Notes under the pieces: model-generated
Told to the model about the DNA's origin: nothing
What the model saw: the letters and a program-made list of their open reading frames with translations, nothing else
Databases searched by the model: none
Position numbers and translations under genes: made by a program
Origin: Doris montereyensis
Lineage: Eukaryota > Mollusca > Gastropoda > Nudibranchia > Dorididae
Direction: 5' to 3'
NCBI GenBank assembly: GCA_037039925.1
Contig: JAXRKP010000644.1
Coordinates: 116,001-180,000, forward strand
DNA: 64,000 nucleotides
Part shown: piece after piece, positions 57,689-64,000 of the stretch
Numbering within the stretch: position 1 is the stretch's first letter
Layout of the letters: every line of letters begins with the position of its first letter

Positions 57689-58659
57689 AATAGATCTTTG
57701 CAAGAATATTCTAGATCTAGATCTTATTAGATCCATGTTATTGTTTAGATCCAATTCTGACACAATCACACTGTAGTAACATAGAATCTAGACATAGATC
57801 TAGAATATCTAGAATCTTGATTAAATTTAGATCTGGATCTCTACTACAGATTAGCTCGTTTTCCCTAACTCTTTCATACCAGAAAATTAGTTTGTGGAAT
57901 AAGTGTTTTGAGGAAAATTATAGGCATAATTTCAAATGATATTCTTAAGTTACATTCCCTGGGCTGAATGTCTCTTCTTTATTGTTAACCCTTGTAAGGC
58001 TAACCTGCCGGCTGACCTCAATATCGGTCAATAATCTCGTTCCACTGTGTACGAGGCTTCCGCACGTGGCACTGATAGTTTTCTCGCCCAGCTGACAAGG
58101 CTGCCGCGCTTGACCGTGATGTACCTGTGATCATTGTGATAGTTTTTATTTTCGTTGAGTAAGGTGACATAGTGGACAATTCATTTTGTTACTGTTATTG
58201 TCATCATGTTTATATATCATTGTTTACTAACAATAACATCTATTACAGCCTACTTTTATTAAACGTTGGCCCATTACTAATGTTTGAAGAGGAATATGAA
58301 AGGTATAATACTAAAAGATAGAAAACGGGTCAGGACCGAGAAGTCTTCAGTGTACCCAACCTTCATAAGCAACAAGGAGACTTAGAAACAAATAACACTA
58401 AACAATTCTGGATGAAACTAATACTAATAGAGCCATTGGTGCAACGACCCATTGTGCGATGTTTATCAACAGAGCAAGCCTCATAACAACAATAAACAAA
58501 AAGAAAGAAGAAAACGAAATACAACTGCCATAAGAGAAACGGAGAGAGAGAGAGAGAAGGGAGAGAAAGAGGAAAGAAAACAAACAGGAAGAACGAGGAA
58601 AATAAAGAAATACGAATAGAGAGGACGGAGAAAATGAGAGAGGGGGGGGGGGAAGAAAA
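57689..58659. other. UBXN6 upstream region, no exon recognised
   Basis: A CTAGAT-rich patch at 57700-57850, then unique sequence with a CACGTG E-box near 58063, followed by purine-rich (GA)n at 58535-58660 that forms the outer edge of the inverted repeat. The UBXN6 promoter may lie here, but nothing decisive is visible. Confidence 0.4.
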
Positions 58660-59904
58660 AAGGCACCAGCAACAAAACCCTCACCAAAAGAAAGCACTTT
58701 TGACGACAATGGTTCTTTTCTTCCCCATACGTGCCCCCCCCCCCCCTACTCCTATCATCACTCCCCCCCTCTCCGACTATCTACAGTCACATAGAGCGCC
58801 CCACAAGGCTAGCACAAACTTGTGTCTTTATCAGTGTGATAATTGCTTCGCGGAATACGGGACGGGATGGGAGCAGTGGTTGACAAATCGTGAACTCTAA
58901 TTGAACCTGTGCTATTAGTATTATTTTCTCTCTCTCTCTCGTTGAAATGCGTTTTTTAGTAATATTGTATTTTTAAACGAAGAAGACTGTGCATAGTGGA
59001 GACGTAGAGTCACTATCGTTGTAATGGACTTCTAAACCTCCCGTATTGCCAATTATCTCGTCTTTATTTATTAGAATGTAATAAATCATGAAAGCCTATT
59101 GATTGCCGGACTTCTTTTACATAAGTTTCACTCACGATAAGCCAAAGCAGGTTTTGCTAATGCAACCGAATCTAACCTGAACGGTCTCCAAAAATAACCT
59201 GATCAGTCTCCTTTCTGATTGCGGTCACCGTCTACATTTTTGTACGGATGTCAGCAGGTGGACATAAGGAGACATCCAAAGACAAAATATTCACAAAACC
59301 CGACCAGACAATTTAAAAACAAAAATCTCATGATTTCTCAATAGTCTTATACAAGATGAATATAACAAGAAAATAGCTCGACACGATATTACCGTTATTA
59401 GATCCCAGATCGAAATTATTTGTGTGTGAGGACGTAAGGTCACGCAGACCGCTAGTAGTCTCATGATATTCTCACTCTCATTTAGTTACCTATGATTTTT
59501 CTCGTGTCTTTTATAGGATAAATGGCCGTAGGAATACATTTTTGTCACTCCAGATCATAAAACGGCGCTTCTATCAGTTTTCAACCGTTTTCAGCTCTTA
59601 CTGTGTGTTCATTTGTAGACCACAATTGTTACATAATAATGAAAATCTGAAACCTGCCTCACGTGATCACTGCAAAAGATTAAAAAAATTAGAACTCACA
59701 AAATTTTCTTTGAACAATTCTCTTTCACATATATATATGGAGTTGAAGAAAACAGAATAAAAAGGTCGTTGACCTCACCACCGTAAGGTGAAAAAGGACT
59801 TATTGAGAAAGAGAGAGTCTCAATTGCTGACATTTGCACCCGAAAAATATTCACAAAACACACAAATTGAAAGCAAATTTCACAATATTATGTTTTTTAT
59901 ATCT
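58660..59904 (-). repeat. Left arm of large inverted repeat
   Basis: Reverse complement of 60025-61233 and of 62165-63500. It runs from aggcaccagcaacaaaaccc to the hairpin base at about 59904 (caaatttcacaatattatgt). It contains poly-C runs (58733-58746), a CT microsatellite and no credible ORF. Confidence 0.85.
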
Positions 59905-61995
59905 GGCAGGTTTCACAAAAATGGGACCCAATGATAACTTGAACTCTTCAATTCATGTTTCTCAAAGTCTAATTGATGAATCTTCTTAACATTTGGTCCA
60001 TGTATAGCTTTGACATCGCAGATATAAAAAATATAATATTGTGAAATTTGCTTTCAATTTGTGTGTTTTGTGAATATTGTTTGGGTGTGAGCGTCAGCAA
60101 TCCAGACAGACCACATTTCCCTCTTTTTAATAAGTCCCTTTTTCACCTTAAGGTAGGTGAGGTCAACGACCTTTTATTCTGTTTCTTTAATTCCATGTGG
60201 AAGAGAATTGTTCAAAGAAAATTTGGCGAGTCCTAAATATTTTTATCTTTTGCAGTGATCACGTGAGGCAGGTTTCAGATTTTCGTTATTATGTAACAAC
60301 TGATGTCTACAAATGAACACACAGTAAGAGCTGAAAAAAACAGTAGAAAAATACGTAGAAGCGCCGTTTTTTGATCTTAAGTGAAAGAAAACGTATTCCT
60401 ACCACCATATATTCTGTAAAAAGACACGAAAAAAATCATAGGGAACTCTAAATGAGAGTGAGAATACCATGAGACTACCGGCAGTCTTCCAAACCTCATG
60501 GTCGGACAAAAAATATTTTTTTCGATCTGAGATCTAATAACGGTAATATTGCATCGAGCTATTGTCTCGTAGTTCATCGCGTGTAAGCCTATGAGGAAAT
60601 CATGAAATTTTTGTTTTTAAATTGTCTGGTTGGCTTTGCGGAATATTTTGTTTTCGGGAGACTCTTACCATGTGCTTGAAAAATGTAGACGATGATCGGA
60701 CATCAGAAAGAGACTGTGATCAGGTTAGGATTCGATTTTCCGTTCAGGTTAGATTCGGTTGCATTAGCAAAACCTGTATTTTGGCTTATCGTGAGTGAAA
60801 CTTATGTAAAGAAGTCCGGCAATCAATAGGTTTTCATGATTTATTATGTTCTAATAAATAAAGACAAGATAATTATCTCGGGAGGTTTAGAAGTCCATTC
60901 AATGATAGTGACTTTACGTCTCCACTATGCAGTCTCCTTGGCATAACTTCTTTACTAAACGAAAATAATACTAATAGCACAGGTTTTTCAAGATTTGCAG
61001 CCACCGCTCCATCCCATCCGTATTCCAAGCAATTATCGACCGATAAAGACAATTTCTCCTAGTCTAGTGGGGGTCTATGTGACTGTAGATAGTTAGAGAG
61101 GTGGGGGTGAGTAGTGATGACATAAGGAGAAGTGATGATGGGAGGTGGGGGGGGGGGGGGGGCTCGGACGGGGAGAAAGGAACAATTGTCGTCAAAAGCG
61201 CTTTCTTTGGCGAGGGTTTTGTTGCTGGTGCATCTCTCTCTCTATTGGCAAATATCGGCCTATACTATCGCATCCTCACTCGTTAAATTATAAGTTGTGA
61301 AGTTTACCGTACCAGTTTGAGCAGAATGGTACTCACGATAAATTCGTCACTAATAAAGTTACACCTATAAAGGCGTACAATCACAGAATTTTACAAAAAA
61401 CGGGACAAAAGGCATTGGTTTTCATTTTCATCATCCACACGATCCGGATCGCGCGAGGTCATCTGATCAACGGTTTTTCACCGGCCGTCGACTCCACGCC
61501 TTAGGTGTCGGAAAACACAAACACAGACTTCACATCTTATTGAGAACTAGGGAAAATGAAACTCTCCAAAACCAGATGCCCAAGCGTTCGATCACTAAAT
61601 AAATTAAAAAAATCGGTCGAACTCAGCAGTTCACGTAACATTACGTACTGGCTGGACCTAGAATTTTCACAGTTATGCCCCTATGACTGAAGAAAAACAT
61701 GACTTTTAAAAGCTAATTTACTTGCTCCACAGTCCTTTGCTATCTCTTAAAGTCATATATCTGGAATCCTCATGTTCCTAAGCTTTAACATGGTATATAA
61801 CACTTGTAAAAAATATAACATGTACATTTTGACAAAAAGAGGGGAAATGGGGATGGACCATTTTGTGAAACCTGCCATTGTCAAAGCTATACATGGACCA
61901 AATGTTAAGAGGATTTATCAATTAGACTTTGAGAAAGATTAATTGAAGAGTTCAAGTTATCATTGGGTCCATTTTTGTGAAATCTGTCGTATCGT
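59905..61995 (+). repeat. Right arm, copy 1, with loop and unique extension
   Basis: A loop of about 120 bp (59905-60024, ggcaggtttcacaaaaatgg onwards) is followed by the right arm (60025-61233), which pairs with 58660-59904. Then comes an extension (61234-61860) absent from the left arm. Bases 61861-61990 are an inverted copy of the loop. The whole unit is repeated downstream from 62066. Confidence 0.82.
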
Positions 61996-62065
61996 ATCCT
62001 CACTCGTTATAAAAATATAATAGTTTACTGTGCTCCGCCCGGCAGAGAATAATCACACTTTTAGT

Positions 62066-64000
62066 AATATGGCAGGTTTCACAAAAATGGGACCCAATGT
62101 TTCTTCAATTAATGTTCTCAAAAATAATTGATGAATCTTCTTAACATTTGGTCCATGTATAGCTTTGACATCGCAGATATAAAAAACATAATATTGTGAA
62201 ATTTGCTTTCAATTTGTGTGTTTTGTGAATATTTTTTGGGTGTGAGCGTCAGCAATCCAGACAGACCACATTTCCCTCTTTTAATAAGTCCCTTTTCACC
62301 TTAAGGTAGGTGAGGTCAACGACCTTTTATTCTGTTTTCTTTAATTCCATGTGGAAGAAAGAATTGTTCAAAGAAAATTTGGCGAGTCCTAAATATTTTT
62401 TATCTTTTGCAGTGATCACGTGAGGAGGTTTCAGATTTTCGTTATTATGTAACAACTGATGTCTACAAATGAACACACATTAAGAGCTGAAAAAAACAGT
62501 TGAAAAATACGTAGAAGCGCCGTTTTTGATCTTAAGTGAAAGAAAACGTATTCCTACCACCATATATTCTGTAAAAAGACACGAAAAAAATCATAGGTAA
62601 CTCTAAATGAGAGTGAGAATACCATGAGACTACTGGCTGTCTGAGACCTCATGGTCGGACAAAAAATATTTTTTCGATCTGAGATCTAATAACGGTAATA
62701 TTTGCGTCGAGCTATTGTCTCGTAGTTCATCGCGTGTAAGCCTGTTGAAATCATGAAATTTTTGTTTTAAATTGTCTGGTTGGCTTTGCGGGAATATTTT
62801 GTTTTTGGATTACTCTTACGGCCATGTGCTTACGGCCATGCAAAAATGTAGACGATGATCGGACATCAGAAAGGAGACTGTGATCAGGTTAGATTCTGAG
62901 ACCGTTCAGGTTAGATTCGGTTGCATTAGCAAAACCTGCTTTGGCTTATCGTGAGTGAAACTTATGTAAAGAAGTCCGGCAATCAATAGGCTTTCATGAT
63001 TTATTATGTTCTAATAAATAAAGACAAGATAATTGGCAATACGGGAGGTTTAGAAGTCCATTACAATGATAGTGACTTTACGTCTCCACTATGCACAGTC
63101 TCCTTGGCATAACAATACAATATTACTAAAAACGCATTTCAACGAGAGAGAGAGAGAAAATAATACTAATAGCACAGGTTCAAGTAGAGTTCAAGATTTG
63201 CCAGCCACCGCTCCCATCCCGTCCCGTATTCTGCGAAGCAATTATCGATCGATAAAGACAAGTTTGTGCTAGTCTAGTGGGGCGCTCTATGTGACTGTAG
63301 ATAGTTAGAGAGGGGGGTGGGGTGAGGTGATGACGGGAGTAGCGGAGAAGTGATGATGGGGGGGGGGGGGGGGGGAGAAAGGAACAATTGTCGTCAAAAG
63401 CGCTTTCTTTTTCGGCGAAAGGTTGCTCTCTCTCTCTCTCTGCATCTCTCTCTCTCTCTCTCTCTCTTCTCTTCTCTCTCGAGGTTTTGTTGCTGGTGCA
63501 TCTCTCTCTCTCTCTATCGCAAATATCGGTCTTTACTATCGCATCCTCACTCGTTAAATTATAAGTCGTGAAGTTTACCGTACCAGTTTGAGCAGAATGG
63601 TACACACGATAAACCCGTAACACGTAATAAGGATAGTATAAAGGCGTACAATCACAGAATTTTACAAAAACGGGACAAAAGGCATTGGTTTTCATTTTCA
63701 TCATCCACACGATCCGGATCGCGAGTCATCTGATCAACGGTAAGGCACCGGCCGTCGACTCCACGCCCGAGGTGTCGGGAAACACAAACACAGACTTCAC
63801 ATCTTATTGAGAACTAGGGAAAAGTCAGGGAACTCTCCAAACCAGATGCCCAGCGTTACGTCACTAAATAAACGCCAGGAAACCTCGGTCGACGGACGCG
63901 AGCAGTTCACGTAACATTACGTACTGGCGCTGGACCTAGAATTTTCACAGTTATGCCCCTTGACTGAAAAACATGACTTTTAAAAGCTAATTTACTTGCT
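62066..64000 (+). repeat. Right arm, copy 2 (direct tandem duplicate, cut by window end)
   Basis: A direct repeat of 59905-61735 with an offset of about 2.16 kb at the start and 2.27 kb at the end. It has many small indels, and the CT microsatellite at 63425-63520 is longer. It ends at the window edge at the same point as 61730 (gctaatttacttgct). Confidence 0.85.

Noticed and set aside
63180..63710. 176-codon minus-strand frame
   Set aside because: Lies in the duplicated right arm, is rich in GA/CT microsatellite translation, and is not preserved in the sister copy at 60.9-61.4 kb.

Overview
The window is eukaryotic nuclear DNA from an animal, most likely a mollusc and plausibly a gastropod. 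Evidence: spliced animal genes (MCM3AP/GANP and UBXN6), RTE-type and L2/CR1-type LINEs, tRNA-derived SINEs, AT-rich sequence and very many intronic minisatellites. The exact species cannot be read from it. Nearly every conserved coding exon carries single-base indels, often in homopolymer runs, while splice sites and reading-frame similarity are preserved. The simplest reading is a long-read assembly with residual indel errors rather than a set of pseudogenes.

Layout. From about 38.5 kb leftwards to beyond base 1, the minus strand carries the 5' part of MCM3AP (GANP), the TREX-2 mRNA-export scaffold: an FG-repeat exon, an RRM exon, linker exons, then the SAC3 domain spread over widely spaced exons (31.3, 23.0, 20.7, 6.2, 4.5 and 3.0 kb). 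The 3' part of the gene is outside the window. Its introns are inflated by tandem arrays: 50 bp units at 0-2.1 kb, 46 bp at 6.4-9.35 kb, about 54 bp at 18.0-18.6 kb, about 42 bp at 19.0-19.6 kb, 28 bp at 21.2-22.0 kb, and a huge 16 bp array at 24.6-31.2 kb. Inside the 14 kb intron between the 20.7 and 6.2 kb exons lie a nested plus-strand gene for a secreted DUF4434-like protein (11.7-13.7 kb) and a decayed RTE-clade retrotransposon (14.7-18.05 kb).

From 38.6 to 54.9 kb there is no convincing host gene. This stretch holds a head-to-head SINE-like palindrome, an L2/CR1 element on the minus strand (40.5-43.2 kb), a TA microsatellite, 41 bp and 48 bp arrays, a 1.3 kb CT/GT-rich composite array and several SINEs, two of which have minisatellites grown inside them. 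UBXN6 (a p97/VCP cofactor with PUB and UBX domains) occupies 54.9-56.8 kb on the minus strand, upstream of MCM3AP in the same orientation. The last 5.3 kb (58.66-64 kb) is a large imperfect inverted repeat whose right arm is duplicated in tandem.

The most interesting structural observation is that two MCM3AP intron arrays start in register at a splice site. The 16 bp array begins with the 5' splice site of the exon at 31193, and the 46 bp array begins with the 3' splice site of the exon at 6364. These satellites look like amplified copies of the gene's own splice sites.
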